DNA of 64,000 nucleotides from Streptomyces atratus (GTDB taxonomy: Bacteria; Actinomycetota; Actinomycetes; Streptomycetales; Streptomycetaceae), in NCBI RefSeq assembly GCF_900119365.1, contig NZ_FPJO01000009.1, positions 62,001 through 126,000 on the forward strand, read 5' to 3'. Below, piece after piece: positions 1 through 8,610 of the stretch. Each line of letters begins with the position of its first letter. Position 1 is the first letter of the stretch. Both the position numbers and the translations under genes were made by a program. Under the pieces are notes generated by a model, which worked only from the letters and a program-made list of their open reading frames with translations, did no database searches and was not told the DNA's origin.

Positions 1-2
1 CC

Positions 3-1334
3 GCGTCGGACGAGCTCACCCTCAGGTCCACGACCGCGTACAACCCGTCCTACCTGATGTCGATGCTGACCCTGCTGTACGTGATGCCCTCCAAGGAGTG
101 GAACATCGCCCGCACCTCGGGGCCGCACCTGGACTACACGCAGCCGAAGAACGCCAAGGCCATCTACACCTACCTCACCAAGCAGTCGGAGTCCCAGGCC
201 ACATTCGCCGACAACCCGCTCTGGCAGGTGGTCAACGGCCCGTACCGTCTCAAGAGCTTCGACCCCACGACCGGCTCGTTCTCCCTGGTCCCCAACACGT
301 CCTACAGCGGTCCGGGCGGCTCACGGCTCGACCGGGTCGACTTCAAGTCGTTCACCTCCGCCCCGGCGGTCCTCAACCAGTTCAAGGCCGGCAACCTGAC
401 CGTCGGAACGCTCGACTCCAGCTTCATCATGCAGATCGGCGCGCTGAAGAAGAAGGGCTACCACGTCTACGGCGCCCCGGCGCCCGCCCGGTTCGACCCG
501 CTGGTCCTGAACTTCGAGAACACCACCCACCACTTCGACAAGGTGATCGCGCAGCCGTACATCCGCCAGGCCCTGCAACACCTGATCGACCAGCAGGGCT
601 ACATCAGGAGCCGGGGCGTGTACAACGGTGCCGCCTCCCCCAACTACACCACCGCGGGCGGCGACTCCCCATACCCGCCCGCGTCCGGTGACCAGGCGCC
701 CTACCCGTACGACCCGGCCGCCGCCAAGAAACTGCTCACCGACCACGGCTGGAAGGTCGAGCCGGGCGGCGCCACCACCTGCCAACACCCGGGCACCGGG
801 GCCGGCGAGTGCGGGGCGGGCATCCCGCGCGGGCAGACGATCGACTTCTCCCTCGCCTCCGCGAACACCCCGGCGTACGTCGGCGCCCGGGACACCGCCT
901 TCGCATCGGAGGCCAAGAAGCTGGGCCTCAAGGTCACGCTCGTGAGCAAGTCGCTCAACTACCTGTACACCAACTACGGCAACTCCTTCGCGCCCGCCAA
1001 CAAGAACAAGTGGGCGGCACAGGACTACGGACCGCTGTACCTGGCGGCCGGATACCCGAGCAGCAACACCGTGTTCAACACGGGAGGCAGCTTCAATCTC
1101 GGCGGGTACCGCGACGCCGAGGCGGACAAGCTGATCGACGCGTCGACGTTCGGAGCGGATTCCAAGGCCCTGTCGGCCGAGGTGACCCACCTCGGCAAGG
1201 ACCTGCCGGTGCTCTACTTCCCGACTCCGCACACTCTTGTCGTGTGGAAGAACAGCCTCTCCGGGCCGCCGTCGTCGTTCAGCTCACTGCTCAGCTTCCT
1301 GTATACGCCGGAACTCTGGTACTTCCACAACTGA
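3..1334 (+). CDS. ABC transporter substrate-binding protein, oligopeptide family (5' end outside window)
   Basis: The reading frame is open from the first complete codon at base 3, so the signal peptide and N-terminal lobe lie outside the window; 443 residues are visible. The sequence has the layout of the SBP_bac_5 (DppA/OppA) family, which captures peptides or nickel complexes outside the membrane and delivers them to an ABC permease. Family-like stretches include NPLWQVVNGPYRLKSF, the IRQALQHLIDQQGY segment and a C-terminus ending LWYFHN. The stop is followed 30 bp later by an erythromycin-esterase-like gene and then a prolyl oligopeptidase on the same strand, which suggests peptide uptake linked to peptide hydrolysis. 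Permease and ATPase genes are not in the window. Family is secure; the substrate is inferred. Confidence 0.88.
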   Translation, partial: ASDELTLRSTTAYNPSYLMSMLTLLYVMPSKEWNIARTSGPHLDYTQPKNAKAIYTYLTKQSESQATFADNPLWQVVNGPYRLKSFDPTTGSFSLVPNTSYSGPGGSRLDRVDFKSFTSAPAVLNQFKAGNLTVGTLDSSFIMQIGALKKKGYHVYGAPAPARFDPLVLNFENTTHHFDKVIAQPYIRQALQHLIDQQGYIRSRGVYNGAASPNYTTAGGDSPYPPASGDQAPYPYDPAAAKKLLTDHGWKVEPGGATTCQHPGTGAGECGAGIPRGQTIDFSLASANTPAYVGARDTAFASEAKKLGLKVTLVSKSLNYLYTNYGNSFAPANKNKWAAQDYGPLYLAAGYPSSNTVFNTGGSFNLGGYRDAEADKLIDASTFGADSKALSAEVTHLGKDLPVLYFPTPHTLVVWKNSLSGPPSSFSSLLSFLYTPELWYFHN

Positions 1335-1364
1335 ATGCCGCGCACGGGAAGGTGGTGAGCCGTC

Positions 1365-2651
1365 ATGGAAGCGTTCCACGACACGTCTGCGGACATGGCT
1401 GCGCTGCGTCAACTGATCGGCGGAGCACGGGTGGTGGCGCTCGGCGAGGGCGCGCACAACATCACGGAGTTCTACGGGCTCAGGGACCTGCTGTTCCGGT
1501 TCCTGGTCCGGGAGTGCGGGTTCACCGGGCTGGTCCTGGAGTCCGGATTCGCCGAGGGGCTGGCCGTCGACGAGTGGATCGACGGCGGGCCGGGACGGGT
1601 CGAGACCGTCGCCCGGGACGGCATCACCTACCGCTTCGGCGAGTGCGAGCCGATGCGGAGGCAACTGCGCTGGATGCGTCGGCGCAACTCCGGCGGGTCG
1701 GCGAAGGTCGCCTTCTACGGAATGGACCTGCCCGGCTCGTCCACCTCCCCCGGCCCGGCGGTCCGTGCCTGCCTCGACCGGCTGCCCGCACGTCCGGGCG
1801 ACGAGGAGTTGCGGCGGCTGAGCGATCTGGGCGACCGGTCGCAGGCGGCGGTCCGTTACGCGGCGATGTCCTCCTCGGACCGTGCCCGGCTGCTCGACGG
1901 CCTCCGCGGACTGGACGAGCGCGCACTCCGTTACCGCCGGCACAGCGGCCCGGACGGCGAGGACGCCGAGATCGCCCTGTGGTGCGCGGCCTCGCTCGAA
2001 GCCTTCGTCGCCGAGGCCGACGAGGACGGGACCTCCTCGGAGGGTCCCTATCCGCGGGAGGCGTTCATGGCGCGCAGCGTGGAGTGGATCCTGCGCCGGG
2101 AGCGGCGCATCGTGGTGAGCGCCCACAACGCACACGTCCGCCGTACACCGCTGCACGGTCGGCCGACCCTGGGCGGTCTGCTCTCCTCCGAACTGGGAGC
2201 GGACCTCGTCGTCATCGGGATGACATACGGCTCCGGGCCCGAAGTCACCTTCACCCAGCGGTCGTCGCGTCCGTTCGACTGCGACGTCACGCTCGGGGCG
2301 CGGACCCTGACGCCGGAGTCCGTCGAATCGCGGCTCGACCGTCTCGGCCCGGAGGTGACCCTCCTCGATCCGCGCCGCGCGCCCGCCGGCTTCTTCGACG
2401 GCGTCGAGGGGACGCTCGCCGGTGGGGAGCTCGACCCCGTCGACGACTTCCCGGCTGCCTACGACGCACTGCTCCACGTCCGGCAGGTGAACCGGATCCC
2501 CGGGGCGTTCGAGCGGCTGCGTGCCGAGTTCGTCGCGGCCGCGCGAGCGGGCTTCGAGGCGGCCCCGGATGCAGATGCACCAGCAGATCAGTCCATGCGT
2601 CCCGGAGACCTCGACGGTCTCCGGGACACCGAGGAGTCGGAGTCACAGTGA
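1365..2651 (+). CDS. Erythromycin esterase-like hydrolase
   Basis: A 428-residue protein of the erythromycin esterase (EreA/EreB) superfamily. The N-terminal LGEGAHNITEF segment holds the Glu and His that are catalytic in the family, and FGECEPMR, AFYGMDL and VVSAHNAHVRR further along are the other conserved blocks. Known members open macrolide lactones, but many Streptomyces homologues act on unknown esters or lactones, so a resistance role should not be assumed. The start ATG follows a purine-rich GGGAAGGTGG stretch. The stop overlaps the GTG of the next gene as GTGA (2648-2651), indicating translational coupling to a prolyl oligopeptidase. Three same-direction genes in tight array suggest one operon with the upstream peptide-binding protein. 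Confidence 0.85.
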   Translation: MEAFHDTSADMAALRQLIGGARVVALGEGAHNITEFYGLRDLLFRFLVRECGFTGLVLESGFAEGLAVDEWIDGGPGRVETVARDGITYRFGECEPMRRQLRWMRRRNSGGSAKVAFYGMDLPGSSTSPGPAVRACLDRLPARPGDEELRRLSDLGDRSQAAVRYAAMSSSDRARLLDGLRGLDERALRYRRHSGPDGEDAEIALWCAASLEAFVAEADEDGTSSEGPYPREAFMARSVEWILRRERRIVVSAHNAHVRRTPLHGRPTLGGLLSSELGADLVVIGMTYGSGPEVTFTQRSSRPFDCDVTLGARTLTPESVESRLDRLGPEVTLLDPRRAPAGFFDGVEGTLAGGELDPVDDFPAAYDALLHVRQVNRIPGAFERLRAEFVAAARAGFEAAPDADAPADQSMRPGDLDGLRDTEESESQ

Positions 2652-4738
2652 ACAGCAGCCCTCCGCCGTATCCGCCCGCGCGGACCGTCGACGCCTTCGA
2701 GGACGTCGCGGGCGTCCGGGTGCCGGACCCGTACCGGTGGCTGGAGCCGGAGACCGACGAGGTACAGCGGTGGCAGCGCCGGCAGGCCGAACTCGCCACT
2801 TCGATCGCCTACGACGGGCAGGACCCTGCGGCCGTACGGAAGCTGATCGAGACATACGATGCCGGGTCCCGCCCGGCACTGCCGAGGTTCGCGGCGGGCC
2901 GCTGGTTCCGCGCCGTGAACACACCCGGTGCGGCGGCGCCCAGCGTGGTCGTCGCCGACCGGCCGTTCGGCGCGGGCCGACCGGTGGTCGACCTGACCGC
3001 GTTCGGCGACGGGCAGAACCCCGCGTTCCTGTCGTGGCTCGCGCCGTCGCCGAACGGTCGCGTCCTGGCCCTGGGCGTCTGCACCGACGGCAGCGAGCAC
3101 AACACGGTCCGGCTCATCGACGTGGACTCGGGGCGCGTACTGGACGGCGCGCCGCGGCAGGTCCTGCACAGCGCGTGGGCCGGTGGCGTGTCGTGGCTGC
3201 CCGACAGCAGCGGCTTCTTCTTCCTCGCTCTGACCGGTTCGCCGCATGAGTTCCGGCAGGCCGTTTACCGTCACCGGATCGCCACGCGGGACAGCGCGGG
3301 CAGCACCGTGGTGGAACCGATCCCGGTCGGTGAGGGCTCCCAGGAGTACACACTCCTGCAGTTCTCGGCCGACGGCCGCTGGGTCGTCGCAAGTCACCGG
3401 GTGGGCAGTCCTGTTCCGGTCGCCGTACGCGATCTGTCCCGGCCCGCCGCCCCCTGGCGTCCCTTCGTCACCGACTGCGCCGGGACCGTCGCCGGACACA
3501 TCGTCGGCGACCGCTACATCGCGGTGACCGATGTAGCGGCACCACGCGGGCGCGTGGTTGCGCTCCCGCTGGACGCCGCCGACCCCAACGACCCGGCCTC
3601 GTGGACGGAGTTGGTGCCGGAGGGCGAGACGGTGCTGCGGTCCTTGTCTCCGGTCGGTGACCATCTGTACCTCAGTGAGTTCGACCGGACGTGCGCCCGG
3701 GTACGGATCCTCGACCGCTCCGGCGCCGTCACCGGGGAGGTTCCGCTACCCGGGCAAGGGGCGCTCTCCGCACCGTTCTTCGCCCTGACCGGCCTGGCCG
3801 TGGGCTCTCCCCCGGACGACTTCGTCTTCGCCTTCTCCACCCCGACCAGCTCCTGGGGCGTCTATCGGCACCGTCCGGGAGAGGCGGACATCGAGACGCT
3901 GTCGGCCCCGGCGGTCACCCTCGACGCCGACGTGACGTTCGAGCGGGCCGTCGCACTCGACGGCGTGGAGATCCCTTACCACGTGGTGCGACCGGCGGGC
4001 AGCGACCCGACGCAGCCCGCGCCCACGCTGATCTCCGCGTACGGAGCGGCGAACGTGCCTCTGCTGCCGCAGTACCAGCCCGAGATGGCCGCCTTCGTCG
4101 CGGCCGGTGGCGTGCTCGTACAGGCCCATCTGCGCGGGGGCGGCGAGTTCGGCCGCGACTGGTACCTGGCCGCGCACCGGGAACGCAAGCACGTGCGCGA
4201 CCGCGACCTCATCGCCGTCGCCGAGCACCTCATCGCCACAGGGCTCACCACACCCGGGCGGCTCGCGCTGACCGGTGGCTCCGACGGTGGTCTCATGTGC
4301 GGGGTCGCTCTCACGACGCGCCCCGAGCTGTGGTGTGCCGTGCTGCCGATGGCGCCGCTCCTCGACCTCATCGGGGGCACCCGCGATCCCTATCTGGACT
4401 TCGTCATCCGCAAGGCGTGGGCGGATCCGGACGATCCTGCGGAAGTACGGCGGCTGCTGCGGCTCTCGCCCTACCAGTTGGTCGGGCCCGGCGTCTTCCC
4501 GGCGGTCTATCTTCAGGCCGGGGCGACCGATCCGCGGTGTCCTCCCTGGCATGCGCGCAAGTTCGCCGCCCGCCTGCAGGCGGCACAGGAAGGGGACGCG
4601 CCGATCCTCCTGCACGTCTTCGACAACGCCGGGCACGGCGCGGCGACGTCGTACGAGGTCGCGACCGCACAGGACGCCGAGTGGCTGGCCTTTCTGATCA
4701 GGACACTCGGTCTGGGCCGTCAGGAAGCTTCCGGATGA
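2648..4738 (+). CDS. Prolyl oligopeptidase family serine peptidase (S9A)
   Basis: A 696-residue serine peptidase that cleaves proline-containing oligopeptides. The N-terminus shows the family signature DPYRWLE near residue 30, followed by a beta-propeller lid (about 70-410) and an alpha/beta-hydrolase domain (about 440-690). The nucleophile Ser is in GGSDGG near residue 545, the acid Asp in GATDPRCPPWH near 628 and the His in NAGHGA near 664. No signal peptide is evident, so it probably works in the cytoplasm on imported peptides. The GTG start overlaps the preceding stop by four bases. The same frame is open far upstream inside the esterase gene, but that part has no family similarity and the GTG start matches the normal family N-terminus. 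Confidence 0.92.
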   Translation: MNSSPPPYPPARTVDAFEDVAGVRVPDPYRWLEPETDEVQRWQRRQAELATSIAYDGQDPAAVRKLIETYDAGSRPALPRFAAGRWFRAVNTPGAAAPSVVVADRPFGAGRPVVDLTAFGDGQNPAFLSWLAPSPNGRVLALGVCTDGSEHNTVRLIDVDSGRVLDGAPRQVLHSAWAGGVSWLPDSSGFFFLALTGSPHEFRQAVYRHRIATRDSAGSTVVEPIPVGEGSQEYTLLQFSADGRWVVASHRVGSPVPVAVRDLSRPAAPWRPFVTDCAGTVAGHIVGDRYIAVTDVAAPRGRVVALPLDAADPNDPASWTELVPEGETVLRSLSPVGDHLYLSEFDRTCARVRILDRSGAVTGEVPLPGQGALSAPFFALTGLAVGSPPDDFVFAFSTPTSSWGVYRHRPGEADIETLSAPAVTLDADVTFERAVALDGVEIPYHVVRPAGSDPTQPAPTLISAYGAANVPLLPQYQPEMAAFVAAGGVLVQAHLRGGGEFGRDWYLAAHRERKHVRDRDLIAVAEHLIATGLTTPGRLALTGGSDGGLMCGVALTTRPELWCAVLPMAPLLDLIGGTRDPYLDFVIRKAWADPDDPAEVRRLLRLSPYQLVGPGVFPAVYLQAGATDPRCPPWHARKFAARLQAAQEGDAPILLHVFDNAGHGAATSYEVATAQDAEWLAFLIRTLGLGRQEASG

Positions 4739-4764
4739 GCGGGCGGGACGGCCTGTCCGCTCAT
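4735..4764. terminator. Shared hairpin between convergent genes
   Basis: An inverted repeat with arms ATGAGCGG (4735-4742) and CCGCTCAT (4757-4764), and an inner GGAC/GTCC pairing, covers the stop codons of both the prolyl oligopeptidase (+) and the PucR regulator (-). A bidirectional terminator is the simplest reading. There is no clear U-tract, which is usual in Streptomyces. Confidence 0.5.
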
Positions 4765-6461
4765 CCGCCGTCCGGGGCGGACCTGAGCGACATCAGGTGC
4801 AGCTGCAGCATGGCCGAGAGACGTGCGGACGGATCATTGAGGTCGATCCGGCCGACCTCCGCCGCGCGCCGAAGCCGGTAGCGGAACGTGTTGGGGTGCA
4901 CGAACATCGAGGCGGCGGCCGTGGCGACATCGCCGAAGGCGTCGAGCCAACTCCGCAGCGTCTCGGCCAGGTTGGTCGCGTGGATCTCGTCGTAGGCGAT
5001 GACGCGTGCGACGACGCCGCTGGGCAGGTCCCCGCGCGGGACGAGGTCGGCGAGCTCCAGCAGCAGTGCCTCGACGTGGACGTCGTCCAGGCGGGCGACC
5101 GGCTGCCCGGCGGTTCCCGAGCGCAGGACGCGCGACGCCCGTTCGGCTCCGGTACGCGACCGGGCCAGTGCCGCACTGTCCTCGGCGTACGGCCCTACGC
5201 CGATCACGGGGCGCAGCCGGGAGCCCACGCGGGCCAGGAACTCGGTGGCGATGCGGGCCGCCCGTTCCTCGGCGTCGTGCCGGTTCTGCGGAAGAAGGGG
5301 CAGGATGCCGTACGCGATGTCGCCGATCAGCGCCGCGGTGGCGCGCGGGTGCACCGCGGCCAGATGCATGGCGAACGCGTCAGTGAGGCGTTTGCGTTCG
5401 GTGGCGGTACGGGCGGGCAGCCGGTGTTCATTCGCCGCGTCGACGACGGTGAGTGCGAGAACGACGGCGGGCTCGTCCTTCAGGCCGAGGCGGCGGATCG
5501 CCTCGGGTGATCCAGGGCCGCTCTCCAGTGCGGTGGCCAGCAACTCCGCGCGCTGCCGCCTCTCCATGTCCGCGTCCGCGCGCTGCCACACCATGTGCAT
5601 CGCGACCAGCTTGGACGCCTCGTAGAGCACTTCGCTGCGGTCCTCGCTCAGCGGCTCGGCGACAACCACCCAGATCGCGCCGAGGATCTCGTCCCCGGCG
5701 CGCACGGCGATCGCCGCGCGCGGCAGTTCGGGCGACTGTGTCGTGTCGCCCGACTCGGGGAGAGACGCGACGAAGACGGGTCGGTCGCTGCGGTAGATCG
5801 CCTGGAACACCCCGCGTTCCTCAAGGATGCGCGTGTAGTGCTCGGGGACCTGCCGGCCCAGGATCGTCTGGACCCGCGAGGGGTCGATGTCCTCCTGCCG
5901 GCTGGAGAAAGCCAGCAGGCGCGAGTTGCGGTCCTCGATGGTGACGGGCGCGTCCAGCAGCGCGGCAATCGCGTTGGCGACCGCGAAGAGGTCGCCGGAC
6001 TCGATCCGGTCGGCCGTGTGACCATCCATGTCATGCCGGTTGCTGTCGGTCGTCAGCGTCCGGAGCATCCCCGCCAGGTGCGTCCAGGAGGCGCCGCGGG
6101 CGAAGGAGAGCACGGCCACGCCCGACGCCTCGGCCGCATCGATCAGCGCCTCGTCGGCGGTGACAGGCGCGCGGACCACCAGGGCGGCGGCGCCGCGCTG
6201 CCCCAGGCGGGTGACGACTCGGGCGATGTCGGAGAGGTCGTGCAGGGCTACGCCCAGTACCAGTGCGTTGTCCGGGAGTTCCGGCTCGTCGAGTGGGTCG
6301 TGGATGACGACGCCGCCGATGCCGTCGGCGCGTTCTACGTCACCGCAGACCACGTCGAGCAGGGTGGAACCGAGTTCCTCCAGGACACGCGCGAGGCTTG
6401 CTCGCGGAAGGCTGGTCACGGGAATGAGCACGGGGCCGAAACTAGCCCGGTCCACCGGCAT
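4761..6461 (-). CDS. PucR family transcriptional regulator
   Basis: A regulator of about 566 residues: an N-terminal PucR domain, a central GGDEF-like region, and a C-terminal PucR-type helix-turn-helix (FVHPNTFRYRLRRAAEVGRI) that ends the protein. Family members activate purine, amino-acid or peptide catabolism genes in response to a metabolite. The gene is last in a leftward series after the N-succinylamino-acid racemase (stop at 6538), so it probably controls that operon or the facing peptide genes. The start is uncertain. The ATG at 6461 gives a normal N-terminus, an upstream ATG at 6509 adds 16 atypical residues, and GTG codons just downstream are also possible; none has a strong ribosome binding site. 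Confidence 0.86.
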   Translation of the reverse strand: MPVDRASFGPVLIPVTSLPRASLARVLEELGSTLLDVVCGDVERADGIGGVVIHDPLDEPELPDNALVLGVALHDLSDIARVVTRLGQRGAAALVVRAPVTADEALIDAAEASGVAVLSFARGASWTHLAGMLRTLTTDSNRHDMDGHTADRIESGDLFAVANAIAALLDAPVTIEDRNSRLLAFSSRQEDIDPSRVQTILGRQVPEHYTRILEERGVFQAIYRSDRPVFVASLPESGDTTQSPELPRAAIAVRAGDEILGAIWVVVAEPLSEDRSEVLYEASKLVAMHMVWQRADADMERRQRAELLATALESGPGSPEAIRRLGLKDEPAVVLALTVVDAANEHRLPARTATERKRLTDAFAMHLAAVHPRATAALIGDIAYGILPLLPQNRHDAEERAARIATEFLARVGSRLRPVIGVGPYAEDSAALARSRTGAERASRVLRSGTAGQPVARLDDVHVEALLLELADLVPRGDLPSGVVARVIAYDEIHATNLAETLRSWLDAFGDVATAAASMFVHPNTFRYRLRRAAEVGRIDLNDPSARLSAMLQLHLMSLRSAPDGG

Positions 6462-6537
6462 CGGAGTTGGTCGCGCATGACGTAATGATGCCAGCCCGTT
6501 CGTCCACACGGACGAACGGACCGGCGCGGTGAGGGCC

Positions 6538-7644
6538 TCAGGGGACGGGCACCCAGGTCGTCGAGTCCGTCACCTCGTCCAGAATCTCCGGGACGGGGGT
6601 GACGCCGAGGCCCGGCCCGGTCGGCACGGCGAGATGTCCGTCCACGAGGTGGAACGGTGCGGTGATGTCGGTCCGGTAGTAGCGGTCGGAGGCCGAGGTG
6701 TCGCCGGGCAGCACGAACCCGGGCAGTGCGGCAAGCGCCACGTTGGCGGCGCGGCCCAGTCCCGTCTCGAGCATGCCGCCGCACCAGACGGGGACGCCGT
6801 GCGCCGCGCAGACGTCGTGGATCCGCCGCGCCTCCAGATAGCCGCCGACGCGGCCCGGCTTGATGTTGACCACGTGGCAGGCGCCGAGCGTGAGCGCGTC
6901 GGCGGCGGCGCGGGCGGAGACGATCGACTCGTCGAGGCAGATCGGGGTGGTGATGCGCTTCGCGAGTTCCGCGTGGCCGAGGAGGTCGTCCTCCGCGAGA
7001 GGCTGCTCCAGCATCAGGAGGGCGAACGGGTCTAGCCGGGCCAGATGGCGGGCGTCGCCGCGGCGATAGGCGGCGTTGGCGTCCACCTGCAGCAGGATGT
7101 CGCCGAACCGTTCGCGGACGGCGCGCACCGGCTCGATGTCCCAGCCGGGTTCGATCTTCAGCTTGATCCGCAGATAGCCGGCGTCCAGATATCCGGCGAC
7201 GGCGTCGAGGAGCGCGGGGATCGACTCCGTGATCCCCACCGACACCCCGCACGGCACTCTGTCGCGGACCGCGCCGAGGGCGTGTGCGAGGGGCACTCCC
7301 CGGGCCCGGAGGTCCGCGTCCAGCACCGCCGTCTCCAGGGCGGCCTTGGCCATGCGGTGCCCCTTGAACGCGGCCAGAGCCGGGGCGACCTGGTGGGCGT
7401 CGAGGTCGGCCACCCCGGCGAGCGCCGGGACCAGGAAGCGGCTGAGGACGTCCGCGGCGGCGTGCGTGTACTGCGACGAGTACTGAGGAGCGGTGCCCGC
7501 GCCGCACTCGCCCCAGCCCTCGGCCTCGTCGGTGACGACGCGCACCAGGAGGGCCTCCCGCACTGTCTCGGTGCCGAACGAGGTGCGGAACGGGGATACG
7601 AGGGGTGCCTTGATGGTGCGCAGTTCGACTCCGGTGACCTTCAC
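6538..7644 (-). CDS. Enolase-superfamily N-succinylamino-acid racemase / o-succinylbenzoate synthase
   Basis: A 368-residue muconate-lactonising-subgroup enolase-superfamily enzyme. All catalytic positions are visible: the KxK pair Lys161 and Lys163 (RIKLKIEPG), metal ligands Asp188 (VDANAAY), Glu213 (LEQPLAED) and Asp238 (LDES), and the opposite-face base Lys262 (NIKPGR). Enzymes of this type racemise N-acylamino acids, and many also make o-succinylbenzoate for menaquinone. The neighbours (GNAT acyltransferase and M20 deacylase) rather than men genes favour N-succinylamino-acid racemase. The GTG start is preceded by AGGAGACA and overlaps the GNAT stop as GTGA, so the two are co-translated. 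Confidence 0.9.
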   Translation of the reverse strand: MKVTGVELRTIKAPLVSPFRTSFGTETVREALLVRVVTDEAEGWGECGAGTAPQYSSQYTHAAADVLSRFLVPALAGVADLDAHQVAPALAAFKGHRMAKAALETAVLDADLRARGVPLAHALGAVRDRVPCGVSVGITESIPALLDAVAGYLDAGYLRIKLKIEPGWDIEPVRAVRERFGDILLQVDANAAYRRGDARHLARLDPFALLMLEQPLAEDDLLGHAELAKRITTPICLDESIVSARAAADALTLGACHVVNIKPGRVGGYLEARRIHDVCAAHGVPVWCGGMLETGLGRAANVALAALPGFVLPGDTSASDRYYRTDITAPFHLVDGHLAVPTGPGLGVTPVPEILDEVTDSTTWVPVP

Positions 7645-8606
7645 GCTGTCTCCTGTGGCGCTTCGTTGTGGTGTGTTCCGTGCCGGTGCGTGCCGCCGGC
7701 GACCTGCGTCGGGCTTCCGCGGTCCACGACGTACCAGCCCGCCGGGTCGAAGCCGCGCACCCGCGCGCCGTCGGCGAGCAGTCCGCCCAGCACGTCCCGT
7801 ACCGCCGTGCGCCAGCTCACGGCGCACGCCGGGTCGCTCAAGCGCAGTGCCTCGATGTCTTCGGGTACGGCCACCAGTACGGTGCGTGCGTTGTCGCCGG
7901 TGCGCCCCACCGACGGCGCGCCCGTGGCGGAGACTCCGAGGGCGACGGTCGCTCCGCGCGACCGGGCGACTTCCGCGTCGGCCGGTCTGGGCCGCCCGGC
8001 GCAGACCGACTCGGCCTCCGGAGACGCCAGACGCCACCGCACCAGAATCCGGTCGCTGTCGTCGCTGCGGTTGATCCCGTCGTCGATGGGGCCGTAGAAG
8101 TCCGGCAGGTACTCGGCAGGCTCGGCAGCCAGCTTGGCGATGTTGAAGTACGCGTTGCGGCGCACCAAGGGGTCGTACGTCCAGCAGATCTCGCCCACAC
8201 CCCGCGCCAGCGTCCAGGCCCGCTGGTGCAGTTTCAGGGCGAATCCGACGTTGCGCCGCCGCACGTGGGGCAGCACCCCTGCGATGTGGCTGTGCAGGGC
8301 CGCGCGCGCCGGCGGGGAGAAGAACCCGAAGCAGGAGCCGACCAGTTCGTCCCCCACGAAGGCGCCGCTGACATAACTGCCCGCCTTCGCCAGCGCACGC
8401 AGCAGGTCGGCGGTCACCACCGGACTGTTCTCGCCGGTGCGCCAGATCTGCTCGTAAAGGCGCCGAACGGCCTCAAGCTCACTGACACTGTCCAGGGAAC
8501 GGATGTCGATGCCCGCGACGCGCGCGGCGGTCTCAGCCGCGGCGTACGCCGCGTCGACGGGCGGGGATTCGGTGCGGTCGCGCAGGAGATCGGTCACGCA
8601 GGTCAT
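7641..8606 (-). CDS. GNAT family acyltransferase, candidate D-amino-acid N-succinyltransferase
   Basis: A 321-residue protein with a GNAT fold in its N-terminal two thirds. The core includes VTADLLRALAKAGSYVSGAF, the GDELVGSCFGFF strand and the acyl-CoA loop region around LPHVRRRNVGFALKLHQR. In the D-to-L amino-acid pathway described for Geobacillus, a GNAT succinylates the D-amino acid, the racemase inverts it, and an M20 enzyme removes succinate from the L form. This gene sits exactly between those two partners: it starts 4 bp after the M20 stop and overlaps the racemase start by four bases. Acyl donor and stereospecificity are inferred from this context. The C-terminal 120 residues are less conserved. 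Confidence 0.82.
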   Translation of the reverse strand: MTCVTDLLRDRTESPPVDAAYAAAETAARVAGIDIRSLDSVSELEAVRRLYEQIWRTGENSPVVTADLLRALAKAGSYVSGAFVGDELVGSCFGFFSPPARAALHSHIAGVLPHVRRRNVGFALKLHQRAWTLARGVGEICWTYDPLVRRNAYFNIAKLAAEPAEYLPDFYGPIDDGINRSDDSDRILVRWRLASPEAESVCAGRPRPADAEVARSRGATVALGVSATGAPSVGRTGDNARTVLVAVPEDIEALRLSDPACAVSWRTAVRDVLGGLLADGARVRGFDPAGWYVVDRGSPTQVAGGTHRHGTHHNEAPQETA

Positions 8607-8610
8607 GGTT

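Noticed and set aside
809..2647. N-terminal extension of the prolyl oligopeptidase frame
   Set aside because: Low-complexity Arg/Gly/Pro translation inside two other genes. The GTG at 2648 matches the family start.
1365..2651. Calling the erythromycin-esterase homologue a macrolide resistance gene
   Set aside because: Most Streptomyces homologues are uncharacterised, and the context is peptide degradation.
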